Assembly: GCA_039810085.1 (NCBI GenBank)
Contig: JBDHWG010000001.1
Location: 124,001 to 188,000 of the forward strand
Direction of reading: 5' to 3'
DNA: 64,000 bases
From: JBDHWG01 sp039810085
GTDB taxonomy: Bacteria > Chloroflexota > Anaerolineae > Epilineales > JAHCIE01
Part shown: positions 56,317-64,000 of the stretch, in pieces
Layout of the letters: every line of letters starts with the position of its first letter
Position numbering within the stretch: position 1 is the stretch's first letter
The notes under the pieces: generated by a model
Databases searched by the model: none
Told to the model about the DNA's origin: nothing
Seen by the model: the letters and a program-made list of their open reading frames with translations, nothing else
Made by a program: the position numbers and the translations under genes

Positions 56317-59300
56317 CTAAAGAACGTCCCCACTTGCCGCTTCCACAACGGCGACTGTCTGGCGTCTCGGGAGCAGGCGGCGGGCGAGGCTGCGATCCTC
56401 CGCCGTAATGCCGCCCACCGCCGCCAGCGCCGCCACATACGCCAGGCCCCCCGCCAGCAGCGCGACCGCCCACGGGACGCGGCCCCACAGCAGCGCCGTC
56501 ACCCCACCCAGCGCGGTTGTCGCCACGACCGGCCGCCAGGCCACGGCGAACAGGTTCACCGGCGCAACGGAGCGGCGGACGGCGAGCATGAACGGAACCA
56601 TGAGCACAAGCTCTGATAACACCGTGATGACAGCGGCGGCGACGTAGCTGTAGCGCGGGATGAAGATGAGGTTGGCCGTGACGTTGAACACGACAGCGAT
56701 GAGGAAACTACGCGTAATCCATTTCGCCTCGTCCACCGCCACCAGCACGTATTGCGTGACGCCATTGACAAAGCTGAACGGCAGGAACCAGATCATGATC
56801 CGCAGGGCTATCGCGCCGTAGGGCAGGTACGCCGCGCCGCCCAGCAGCCCGACCAGGATGTCGGCCGAGAACGCCATCATCGCCGCGGCGGGCAGCGCAA
56901 TCATGAGCAGCAGGCGGATCGCCAGGACGTATGTCCGCGCCAGGGGCGTGTCGTGGCTCGGGCCGCCGTCAGACGCGGCGGTCTCGCCGGCGTAGCGCGA
57001 CATCAGCGGGAAAATCGCCAGGGTGAAATACGCCGGGATGATGAGCAGCGCGTCCACCCACTTATACGCCGTGGAGTAGTAGCCGACGACGGTGTCGCCC
57101 TGGAGTGGCTGGAGCAGCGTCACATCGACCTTGAAGAACAGCGACTGGAGCAGGTGGTTGAGCATCAGCGGGTAGGACAGCACCACGATGCCCCACGCCG
57201 TGGCCCGCGTGAAGGCGAAGCTGGGGCGGAAGAACAGACGCGACGCCGTGCGCCACAGGATGCCGACCGTGGCAATATTGGAGACGATGGCGACGGCGGC
57301 CAGACCAACGATGCCCCAGCCCAGCAGCAGGACAAGCGCCCCCAGGCTGACCTTGATGAGCGTCGTCAGGCTCGTCAGCCCGGCCGGGTACTCCATGCGC
57401 TCCTCGGCGTAGAACAGCGAGCTGAGGGCGCCGGCGATGTTGCCCGGAACGAGGGCGACGGCCAGCAGCGCGATGGTCAGCGCCGTCTCGACCGTCAGCC
57501 CGAAGAAGCGGAACCACAGCGCGCCCAGGAGCAGCAGGACGGGCACGGACAGGCTGAGCAGGACAAGCCGCAGCCCCATCGTCTGCGCCAGCGTCGCCTC
57601 GGCCTCGGCGCGGCGCTGGGCGACGTGGCGCGTGACGTACAGGTTTAGGCCGAAGTTGCTCCAGATGTCCAGGTAGCCGACGATGGCGATGGCGAAGTAG
57701 TACGCGCCCGCCGACGCCGGCCCCAGGATGCGCAGCATCAGCGCGGCGAAGGCGAAGTCTACCGCCTTGTTGCCGAGTGTCGTCAGCATCGGGGCGAGGG
57801 AGTTGCGGCCTACGCGCCGCACCGTGTCCGTCTCGTGGCCGACGCCGTAGACCCAGCGCCAGGCGGCGAACCCCAGCAGGAAGCCCAGGACGGCGAACGA
57901 CAGGAACGACAGGTACAGCCCCAGCTTGAGGGACATGGGCGAGTAGACCAGCCGCAGTTGCCACGTCCCTGGCGGAATCGGGATGCCACGGAAGATGCCG
58001 TCCACGCGCAAAATCGGCACGTCCGTCTCATGGTCGGGGTCGTTCGCCGGGGCGAGATGCGCCTGCCACCCCCCGAAGAAGCTGTCCGCCAGCACCAGCA
58101 GCCCGCCCGGCCCGACGCGGCTCACGTCTAACTCCACGGTCGATGGTGTGTAGCGGCGGAAAGCGATGCGGTTGGCGCGCGCCGTCGGCGCGGGCGGCAA
58201 GTCGGCCGGCGGCGGGGGCAGCGCATCATCCTCCATGCCCGTCGGGTCCAGAACGGTCACCTGATGCGGATCAATAGTGGACAGCATGCGGTACACGCCA
58301 CGCGGCTCCCCCGCCAGGGGGTAGCGGATGCCACCCGGCGCGTCGCTGGCGAAGAAAGCGCGCGGCTTCGCGTTCTCGTTGCGGTATATCTTGACCTCGC
58401 CGTCGTACGCCAGCGTCCAGCCGGGCCTGTCGATAACCTTGTTCGTCACCACGTAGCGCACGCCCAGCACGTCGAGCAGCGGTGAGGCGAGGGCGTCGGT
58501 CTTACGCAACGGCGCAACCTGGTTGAACAGCAGCAAATCCTGCTCGCCGATCAGGCGCGAGAAATCCACGTAGTCGCGCAGAATAATCGAGTCGTAGCCG
58601 CGCGCATCCTCTAGCCCGTAGAGCATCGGCAGGTTGGGCGCGAGGATGCTCTTGTCGCCCAGCACAGTGATGCGGAACGGTCCCTCTTTCGCCGCCCGCT
58701 CCTGGAGAAACGCAACCGACGGCGGCGTGAAGTCCGCCAGTTTCGGGTCAATCGCCGGATTGAAACCATACGACGCCACGAACAGGTCCGCCGCTAAGAT
58801 GGCGAGGGCCGCAAGACTGGCCCAGGGGCGGCTGTTGTGACGAGGTGACGAGGCGCCGGAGTGCCCCCCCCTCTTCCCCCCGTCTCCCGCTCTGGGAGAG
58901 GGGCCAAGGGTGAGGGCCCTCTTCCCCCCCTCTCCCGTTCTGGGAGAGGGGGGCGGGGGGTGAGGGACGGCCCGCGCCAGCCACACCAGCGCCAACCCCG
59001 TCAGCGTCAGGAACACGGCGAACAGCAGGACGCTGCGCCCCTCATACGACAGGAACGCCTGCCCACTCCCGAACACATCCCCCGCTTTTGCCAGGCGGCT
59101 GACAGCGACCTCCGCCAGCGGCGCCAGCCTCCCACGCAGCCCATACCCGACACCTACGCCGACAAGCGCCAGTACGCCCAGCGCAGTCGCCACGACGCCG
59201 ACGCCGGTCGCCAGCTGCCGATGGCGCGGAATCGCTGCCCACCCCAGCGCCGCCAGCATTGCCAGGCTGAACGTGTACGGGTACACCCAGCGGAACGGCG

Positions 59301-60708
59301 TGTGGAGCTGGCTGAAGCCAGGCAGCGCGTACAGCAAGGCATACGCCGGCGTCCCAAACGCGAACAGCAGCGAGACGAGCGCAAGAAGAGCGAATATCCA
59401 CGTGAAGGGACGTGACGCGGTGACGAGGTAACGAGGTGAAGAATCGTCTTCCCCGTCTGTCCCCTTCTGAGAGAGGGGGCCAGGGGGTGAGGGAACCTCT
59501 TCTCCCCCTCTCCCCTTGTGGGAGAGGGGGAGGGGGGTGAGGGACCACACCGCGATGACGGCCAGCAGCAGCGGCAGCAGCCCGGCGTACACCGCGCCCT
59601 CGACGTAGTTCTTGATGCCCCACGCCGTGTTGTCCACGACGTCGCCCGCTCGGTTGCGCATCTCGCCGACCCATGTGTTCTGAAAGATGTCGAAATAGCC
59701 GTGGTGCGATGGGTTGCCGAAGATGTCGGGCATGAGGAAAGCGAAGATGTGGCGGGCGGGGAAGGCGTAGCCGCGCACCTCGGCCAGGCTCGCCGACGCC
59801 TGGCGGAAGTTCTGGCTGACCAGCTCATACAGCGGCAGAATCTGCACCGAGGCGAGGGCGACGCCCAGCAGCGCCATCGCCGTCATTGCGCCCGCGCCGC
59901 GCGCCAACGCCGCCCGCGCTGCGCCCCCCTGGAGGAAGGCCACGACGAGCCGCGCGAGGGCGTAGTAGGCCGCCACGAGCAGGGTATACAGGGCAATCTC
60001 CACGTGCCCCGCCAGGAACACGCACGCTATCGCCGCCGCCCCAATGCCCAGCCACACCACCAGGCCGACCGTCAATCCCTCGCCTTCCCGCGCCCGCTCG
60101 AACACGCGCTCCAGCGCGAGGAGAATCAGGGGCAGCCAGGCCATGCCGGCGAGGATCATGGGGTGTACCGGGTTGACCAGGAAAAGCTGGCTCAGGGCAT
60201 AGACCATCATCGCCACTGTCGCGGGCTCCCAGGCCAGACGCAGCCCACGCCGCGCGTAGGCGTATGTCAACGCACCTGCCAGCCATGTCTGGACAACGGT
60301 AAACCAGCCATAGGCGAGCCACAGGGGCAAGCCGTAGTAGATGACGCTCAGGGGATACAGGGCGGAGCTTTGCCCGGCGGCCAGGAACGGCGCGCCGGCG
60401 AACAGGTACGGGTTCCACAGCGGCAGCTCGCGCGCTGCAATCTGCCGCGTGATGAACGACTTCCAGACGTAGTTCTCCAGCAGCAGGTCCGTCAGCAGCG
60501 GGTTGTGGACGCCGCTCACGCCGCGCTCGGCGGCGAAGGCGGACCAGGGGAGGCCCCCGTAGAGCGCGTCGAAGGGGACGAGGCTCCGCCCGCCCAGAGT
60601 GACGGCCCAGAACATCGCCAGGAGGAACAGGGCAAGGGCGGCCAGGATGAGGCCGTCGGGGACGAGCCAGCGGCGCGCGCGGCCCCGCCACGGGAGTAGA
60701 GATGCCAT
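56317..60708 (-). CDS. YfhO-type membrane protein fused to a Wzx/oligosaccharide flippase
   Basis: A 1463-residue polytopic membrane protein. Residues 1-~955: YfhO-family (GT-C-like, LIALALFLLAMFWAVTLGG; NPYLFAGAPFLAAGQSSALYP; later an exterior region with GGIRYPLAGEPRGVYRML). Residues ~966-1463: lipid-linked oligosaccharide flippase (RVGRNSLAPMLTTLGNKAVD; GYYSTAYKWVDALLIIPAYF; NGVTQYVLVAVDEAKWITRS). Repeat-derived stretches occur at about residues 388-419 and 580-615. The start ATG at 60708 is proposed because earlier in-frame ATGs fall in the promoter. Likely surface polysaccharide or lipoteichoic-type glycosylation; inferred. Confidence 0.9.
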   Translation of the reverse strand: MASLLPWRGRARRWLVPDGLILAALALFLLAMFWAVTLGGRSLVPFDALYGGLPWSAFAAERGVSGVHNPLLTDLLLENYVWKSFITRQIAARELPLWNPYLFAGAPFLAAGQSSALYPLSVIYYGLPLWLAYGWFTVVQTWLAGALTYAYARRGLRLAWEPATVAMMVYALSQLFLVNPVHPMILAGMAWLPLILLALERVFERAREGEGLTVGLVVWLGIGAAAIACVFLAGHVEIALYTLLVAAYYALARLVVAFLQGGAARAALARGAGAMTAMALLGVALASVQILPLYELVSQNFRQASASLAEVRGYAFPARHIFAFLMPDIFGNPSHHGYFDIFQNTWVGEMRNRAGDVVDNTAWGIKNYVEGAVYAGLLPLLLAVIAVWSLTPLPLSHKGRGGEEVPSPPGPLSQKGTDGEDDSSPRYLVTASRPFTWIFALLALVSLLFAFGTPAYALLYALPGFSQLHTPFRWVYPYTFSLAMLAALGWAAIPRHRQLATGVGVVATALGVLALVGVGVGYGLRGRLAPLAEVAVSRLAKAGDVFGSGQAFLSYEGRSVLLFAVFLTLTGLALVWLARAVPHPPPPSPRTGEGGKRALTLGPSPRAGDGGKRGGHSGASSPRHNSRPWASLAALAILAADLFVASYGFNPAIDPKLADFTPPSVAFLQERAAKEGPFRITVLGDKSILAPNLPMLYGLEDARGYDSIILRDYVDFSRLIGEQDLLLFNQVAPLRKTDALASPLLDVLGVRYVVTNKVIDRPGWTLAYDGEVKIYRNENAKPRAFFASDAPGGIRYPLAGEPRGVYRMLSTIDPHQVTVLDPTGMEDDALPPPPADLPPAPTARANRIAFRRYTPSTVELDVSRVGPGGLLVLADSFFGGWQAHLAPANDPDHETDVPILRVDGIFRGIPIPPGTWQLRLVYSPMSLKLGLYLSFLSFAVLGFLLGFAAWRWVYGVGHETDTVRRVGRNSLAPMLTTLGNKAVDFAFAALMLRILGPASAGAYYFAIAIVGYLDIWSNFGLNLYVTRHVAQRRAEAEATLAQTMGLRLVLLSLSVPVLLLLGALWFRFFGLTVETALTIALLAVALVPGNIAGALSSLFYAEERMEYPAGLTSLTTLIKVSLGALVLLLGWGIVGLAAVAIVSNIATVGILWRTASRLFFRPSFAFTRATAWGIVVLSYPLMLNHLLQSLFFKVDVTLLQPLQGDTVVGYYSTAYKWVDALLIIPAYFTLAIFPLMSRYAGETAASDGGPSHDTPLARTYVLAIRLLLMIALPAAAMMAFSADILVGLLGGAAYLPYGAIALRIMIWFLPFSFVNGVTQYVLVAVDEAKWITRSFLIAVVFNVTANLIFIPRYSYVAAAVITVLSELVLMVPFMLAVRRSVAPVNLFAVAWRPVVATTALGGVTALLWGRVPWAVALLAGGLAYVAALAAVGGITAEDRSLARRLLPRRQTVAVVEAASGDVL
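58863..58968. repeat. CCTCTCCC-type repeat inside the YfhO-flippase gene (copy B)
   Basis: Two palindromes (CTCCCGCTCTGGGAG-type and CCCTCTCCCGTTCTGGGAGAGGG) with trailing GGGGTGAGGGAC. The element is in frame and is read as PPPPSPRTGEGGKRAL and LGPSPRAGDGGKRG. Confidence 0.9.
59450..59545. repeat. CCTCTCCC-type repeat inside the YfhO-flippase gene (copy A)
   Basis: CCCCTTCTGAGAGAGGGGGCC, CCCCCTCTCCCCTTGTGGGAGAGGGGG and GTGAGGGA. In frame, read as PLPLSHKGRGGEE and PPGPLSQKGTDGED. Confidence 0.9.
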
Positions 60709-60718
60709 AGCAGACGGC

Positions 60719-60747
60719 ATTATAGACGCGCACACCGCGTTTCACAA
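60719..60747 (-). promoter_or_regulatory. Sigma-70 promoter of the YfhO-flippase gene
   Basis: On the minus strand TTGTGA (60747-60742), 17-nt spacer, TATAAT (60724-60719). The predicted start site is about 60712, only a few bases before the ATG at 60708. Confidence 0.68.
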
Positions 60748-60751
60748 AATC

Positions 60752-60793
60752 CATCCCCTCTCCCATTTTGGGAGAGGGGTAAGGGGTGAGGGA
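60752..60793. repeat. CCTCTCCC-type palindromic repeat before the YfhO-flippase gene
   Basis: CCCCTCTCCCATTTTGGGAGAGGGG followed by TAAGGGGTGAGGGAC. Confidence 0.88.
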
Positions 60794-60826
60794 CAAAAAG
60801 TGGGGGCAGGCTTGCGCCCGCCCCCA
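60794..60826 (-). terminator. Rho-independent terminator of the surface-protein gene
   Basis: On the minus strand TGGGGGCGGGC-GCAA-GCCTGCCCCCA, 11-bp stem (one G-T), followed by CTTTTTG. 73 nt behind the stop codon at 60899. Confidence 0.9.
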
Positions 60827-60898
60827 TGCCACACACTGTTCAGTTGACGGGGCTGTTCAATTGTCGTTCGTCACGATCCTACAGTCTGAGGCTCAACC

Positions 60899-63800
60899 TC
60901 ACCCACCCCCGAAGGTGTTGGTGATCGTGCAAACGTTGGTCGTGCCAGCAATGACGGTAAGGGTGCCACCCGCATCCCCCGTCCCTACACAAGCTCCACT
61001 GTAGGTGACAGTGTAGTTGTAGTGCGATGGCGGAAACTGGGTGGTAGGGTCCGGGTTGCCCAGCTCGGTCACCGTGTAGGTGCCAGGAGTCAGGGTCGTG
61101 CTGGTCACCGTGCCATTGACGGGGGTCGTGCCATTTATCGGTGTAACACCGACTTGAACCCCGTCCACATAGACCCGGAACTGGTTGGTCGGCTGCGCGT
61201 TAACCCACACCTTGTTGATCACGACGGCTGCCCCGGCGAGCGGCTGGGCGAGGCGGCCACCGTTCGCGTAGACGTACGGGGCGGCGGTGGAGACGATGTA
61301 CTTCTCGCCAGGAACCGTCGGGCGCACGCCGTCCAGCACCGTGTTCGCGCCGCTGCCCGAGAGGATCTTCAACTCATAGGTCAGGCACGGGTTGAGGTTG
61401 CCGAACTGGAAGTAGCCCTCGGTGTTGGTGGTCGTCGTGCTCAGAATCGTGCCCGGCTGGTTCTCAGCCGTCGGCGCCAGCCACAGCTGGATCGTCGAGC
61501 CACCCACCGGGTTCAGCGGCGCGCTCGGCCAAGCGTCAACAGCCGGGTTCGCAGTCGCGCCGCCGGCGAAGACGGGCGGGAGCGCCGCGACCTGGTAGCC
61601 CTCGATGACGCCGAGGGGCGGGGTTACGTTGACGACGTACGGCAGAACGGGCACGCCACCCGCCGCGCCACTCTGGCACGGAACCAGGATGACGGTGTCA
61701 ATCGCCGGGATGTCGACCGTACCCGCCACGCCACGGATCGTCGTCGGAGCATCGTACGGGCCGACGCCGCCAGTGGCCGGGTCGAACTCACCGATGCGCA
61801 CCCGATAGCGGTGACCGCTGATGATGCCGTTCGGCTGAGCGCCAGCGGGTGCCGTGTTCGGGAGCACCTGGATGATGCCGTTACCCGTGGCGGGGTCAGG
61901 AGCAACCACACCGATGAAGACCGGCGGGAGGTTGGGGTACTCTTCGTCGGTGACGATGGCGTCAGCGCCGACGTACGCGCCGCAGACGGTGATGAGCAAG
62001 GTCGTCGGGGCGCAGGAGGTCGGGACGCCCGGGCACTGCGGGGTGTAGCCCTCGAAGTCGAAGCCCGGCGGCACCGGGAAGCCTTCGCTGATGCCCGTGA
62101 TGTCACCCGGCGGGGTCCCCGCCGTCGGAACGGCGCGCTCGATCTTGACCGCCGCTAGGCCCACGACGTTGCGCAGCAGCACCGGCAGCTGCGGGTTGTC
62201 CGGGCCGAGGAGCGGGATGCCGGTGATGACGTCGTGCTCCCAGTACACCGCCGAGATCACCGCCGAGCCCATGAACCCGGTCTGGATCCAGTTCCAGTTG
62301 TCCAGGTTGATGTACTCGACCTGCTTCTCGTTCAGCTTCTCGCACACGTAGTCGATCAGACCGTTCTGGTCGTACACGTACAGCACGAAGTCCGTGAAGC
62401 CCGGCTTCGGCACCAGGTTCTGGATCGCAATGTCGGTCTCGAGACCGAGCTGGTTGCCGCGCTTGGCGAACGACGGGATGGCGATGACCGCCACGCCGCC
62501 TTCCAGCCCGTTGGTCGCGCCCGCGCCGATCTGCCACACGTAGCCCTGATCCTCGGGGAACAGGTTGTACGCAGACGCCTGGAGGACACGCGTGCCGCCG
62601 CCGTATTGCATCAGTTCAGCCACAGCCGCGATGGGCACCGCGTTCACCGCTGGGTCCCCAGGCGACTCCCACGCCTGGCTCTCCACGCGCACCGCGCCCA
62701 CGTACTGCCCAGGCAGGTTGCCCACCAGCGCCAACGGGAACTCCGTCTCGCCGCGCGGGCAGATCCAGTCCACCAACGTCGTGATGATGTCGCCGCTCTG
62801 GTCGACGAAGTACACCTTCACCTTCGCCGCCACGATGCTGCTCATGTTCTGCACGTGGATGACCGTCTGCCAACCGTTGTTCTCACGGTAGATCAGCGGA
62901 CCGTAGGCGACCTGCGAGCCACCACCACTGCTGAGACACTGGCCGTTGAACACGTAGCACAGCTCAGCCGCGACGCCGTTGTAGCTCATCAGGACGTCGC
63001 TGCCAATCTGATCCACCACGATGCCCAAAGGCTGCGAGCCGCGAATCCACACGCTACCCGTGAAGCCCGGATCCACACAGTTGGTCACGTTGAACTGCGC
63101 CGTGTAGCCAGGCGACACCTGCGGCACCGAGCAGATCTTCGCCCGCAGACAGCTGTCTCGATCCTTGAACCACAACTCGATGCTCGTGCACTCCGTGCCG
63201 CTGTTCTGGATGTAAATCCACGAACTCCAGCCGTTGTAGCCCGAGTACACCACCGGCGCGTAGTACGCAAACCCGCCAAAGATTGGGTCGTAGCGCCCTT
63301 CCTGCATCGCGCTGATGCCGCTGTAAGCGCCCGTCATGATCGCCGTCGGCGTCGTGTTGCCCGGCATCTTGCGAACGACTTCGACCGCGATGGGCTGGCC
63401 GCCGAACGGGTTCCACCCGAACGGGAAGTAGCCCGGCGTCGGCACGACGCTCGGCCACCCTTCCGGCCACGTCCGCGTGTTGAGCACCGTCGTCCACTGC
63501 TCACAGCGCCAGTAGTCGTTGCCCTGGTTGGGGAACGGGTTGTAGCTGATCGCAATCGCGCTCTTCGCCGTCGCCGGCAGCTGGCCGTTCGTCCACACCC
63601 AGCTCGTGCCTGGCTTCAGCAGACCCGTACACTCGATCTTGAACGGGTTCGCCGCCTGGGGCTGGCAGAAGCCCGTGCTCTCCGAGAACAGCAGGAGAGC
63701 GATCTTTGTCCACGTCGAGCCGACGTTCTGAGCCTCGATGACCCAGTCGACGCCTGCCCTAGAATTGCCAACATAGCCGAGCACCGGCAGCTGGACATAG

Positions 63801-63916
63801 TTGCCGGGGGTCGGGTTGGCGCTGGCCACGCTGCCGTTGTCGGCGAGCGCGACGCCTAGCGCGAGACCCAGTGCGAGGGCCAGCGCCAGGACAGCGATGA
63901 CGAGAATTCGTCTCAT
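60899..63916 (-). CDS. Large secreted surface protein with beta-sandwich modules
   Basis: 1005 residues. Signal peptide (MRRILVIAVLALALALGLAL..., cleavage near ALADNG). Three to four repeated ~120-residue modules with the pattern aromatic-GWxSxIxIQN ... YxxDxxG (e.g. SGYNGWSSWIYIQNSGTECTSIEL, YRENNGWQTVIHVQNMSS, LGLETDIAIQNLVPKPG), then a middle region with Cys pairs and a C-terminal prealbumin-like domain (RVYVDGVQVGVTPINGTTPV; GTYTVTELGNPDPTTQF; VCTITNTFGGG). No LPXTG or transmembrane anchor. Probably a cell-surface or sheath component; function inferred from architecture only. ATG after GGGAGGTTAGACACA. Confidence 0.88.
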   Translation of the reverse strand: MRRILVIAVLALALALGLALGVALADNGSVASANPTPGNYVQLPVLGYVGNSRAGVDWVIEAQNVGSTWTKIALLLFSESTGFCQPQAANPFKIECTGLLKPGTSWVWTNGQLPATAKSAIAISYNPFPNQGNDYWRCEQWTTVLNTRTWPEGWPSVVPTPGYFPFGWNPFGGQPIAVEVVRKMPGNTTPTAIMTGAYSGISAMQEGRYDPIFGGFAYYAPVVYSGYNGWSSWIYIQNSGTECTSIELWFKDRDSCLRAKICSVPQVSPGYTAQFNVTNCVDPGFTGSVWIRGSQPLGIVVDQIGSDVLMSYNGVAAELCYVFNGQCLSSGGGSQVAYGPLIYRENNGWQTVIHVQNMSSIVAAKVKVYFVDQSGDIITTLVDWICPRGETEFPLALVGNLPGQYVGAVRVESQAWESPGDPAVNAVPIAAVAELMQYGGGTRVLQASAYNLFPEDQGYVWQIGAGATNGLEGGVAVIAIPSFAKRGNQLGLETDIAIQNLVPKPGFTDFVLYVYDQNGLIDYVCEKLNEKQVEYINLDNWNWIQTGFMGSAVISAVYWEHDVITGIPLLGPDNPQLPVLLRNVVGLAAVKIERAVPTAGTPPGDITGISEGFPVPPGFDFEGYTPQCPGVPTSCAPTTLLITVCGAYVGADAIVTDEEYPNLPPVFIGVVAPDPATGNGIIQVLPNTAPAGAQPNGIISGHRYRVRIGEFDPATGGVGPYDAPTTIRGVAGTVDIPAIDTVILVPCQSGAAGGVPVLPYVVNVTPPLGVIEGYQVAALPPVFAGGATANPAVDAWPSAPLNPVGGSTIQLWLAPTAENQPGTILSTTTTNTEGYFQFGNLNPCLTYELKILSGSGANTVLDGVRPTVPGEKYIVSTAAPYVYANGGRLAQPLAGAAVVINKVWVNAQPTNQFRVYVDGVQVGVTPINGTTPVNGTVTSTTLTPGTYTVTELGNPDPTTQFPPSHYNYTVTYSGACVGTGDAGGTLTVIAGTTNVCTITNTFGGG

Positions 63917-64000
63917 TGTGTCTAACCTCCCTGTTGATGCGTGTTGCTACGACGGCTGCGCCGGGGCATTCGGCCTCTCAGTTCCTTCCGCCCCAGAGTT
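63917..64000. other. Upstream region of the surface-protein gene, truncated by the window
   Basis: 84 nt up to the right edge. It includes the ribosome site GGGAGG (minus strand) but no clear -10/-35 that I can identify. Confidence 0.4.

Overview
The window is ordinary chromosomal DNA of a GC-rich bacterium, most likely a member of the Chloroflexota. That assignment is inferred from: an archaeal-type aspartyl-tRNA synthetase behind a T-box leader; F420 genes (cofD, cofC); lipoproteins with long Ala/Thr/Pro linkers behind the lipobox; a DUF58/DUF4129 pair; and large secreted beta-sandwich proteins without sorting signals. No 16S rRNA or marker set is present, so the phylum call is an inference. 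I see no rRNA, CRISPR array, transposase or prophage genes. Intergenic DNA is rich in small palindromic repeats of at least three families.

Layout. 1-3.1 kb: an M23 peptidase, an initiator-type tRNA-Met, a Cys-rich protein and a PIN-toxin-like pair. 3.1-9.6 kb (minus): a sugar-phosphate operon gnd-pgi-pgl-rpiA-rpe ending in a dihydroorotase-family amidohydrolase. 9.8-12.3 kb: a DUF4332 helix-hairpin-helix protein, a T-box-controlled AspRS and a DUF433 protein. 12.3-16.6 kb (minus): a phosphonate-type ABC transporter (phnD-phnC-phnE) with a PfkB-family kinase. 16.9-25.4 kb (minus): a dipeptide-type permease pair preceded by three paralogous family-5 substrate-binding lipoproteins, with no ATPase gene. 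25.6-26.3 kb: a tandem array of a MITE-like repeat. 26.3-30.3 kb: a VOC protein, a small gene under a consensus promoter with a LexA-type (Cheo) box, an Lrp/AsnC regulator, a 53-residue membrane protein, an Fes-type esterase and a secreted protein. 30.6-33.7 kb: cofD, cofC and a fumarate-reductase-like flavoprotein, each overlapping the next by 4 nt. 33.8-36.4 kb: a J-domain membrane protein, rplU-rpmA-rpmE and tdk. 36.5-50.5 kb: two YihY/BrkB paralogs, a multidomain M23 protein, a receiver-LuxR protein without a phosphoacceptor, an SH3 lipoprotein, AlkD, SDR, GNAT, AKR and MBL proteins, L-serine deaminase and DinB. 50.7-55.7 kb: an AMP-forming ligase, a NlpC/P60-like hydrolase, DUF58 and DUF4129 proteins. 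55.9-63.9 kb (minus): DUF3072, a 1463-residue YfhO-flippase fusion and a 1005-residue surface protein.

Points most worth following up: the SOS-box-controlled 107-residue protein; the cofD-cofC-flavoprotein unit, whose third member could be a reductase of the F420 pathway; repeat elements inside reading frames (the YfhO-flippase fusion and the cofC tail); a kinase next to the phosphonate-type transporter that has lost the GAGD catalytic Asp; and a T-box whose specifier loop contains AAC and GAC side by side in front of a probably non-discriminating AspRS.
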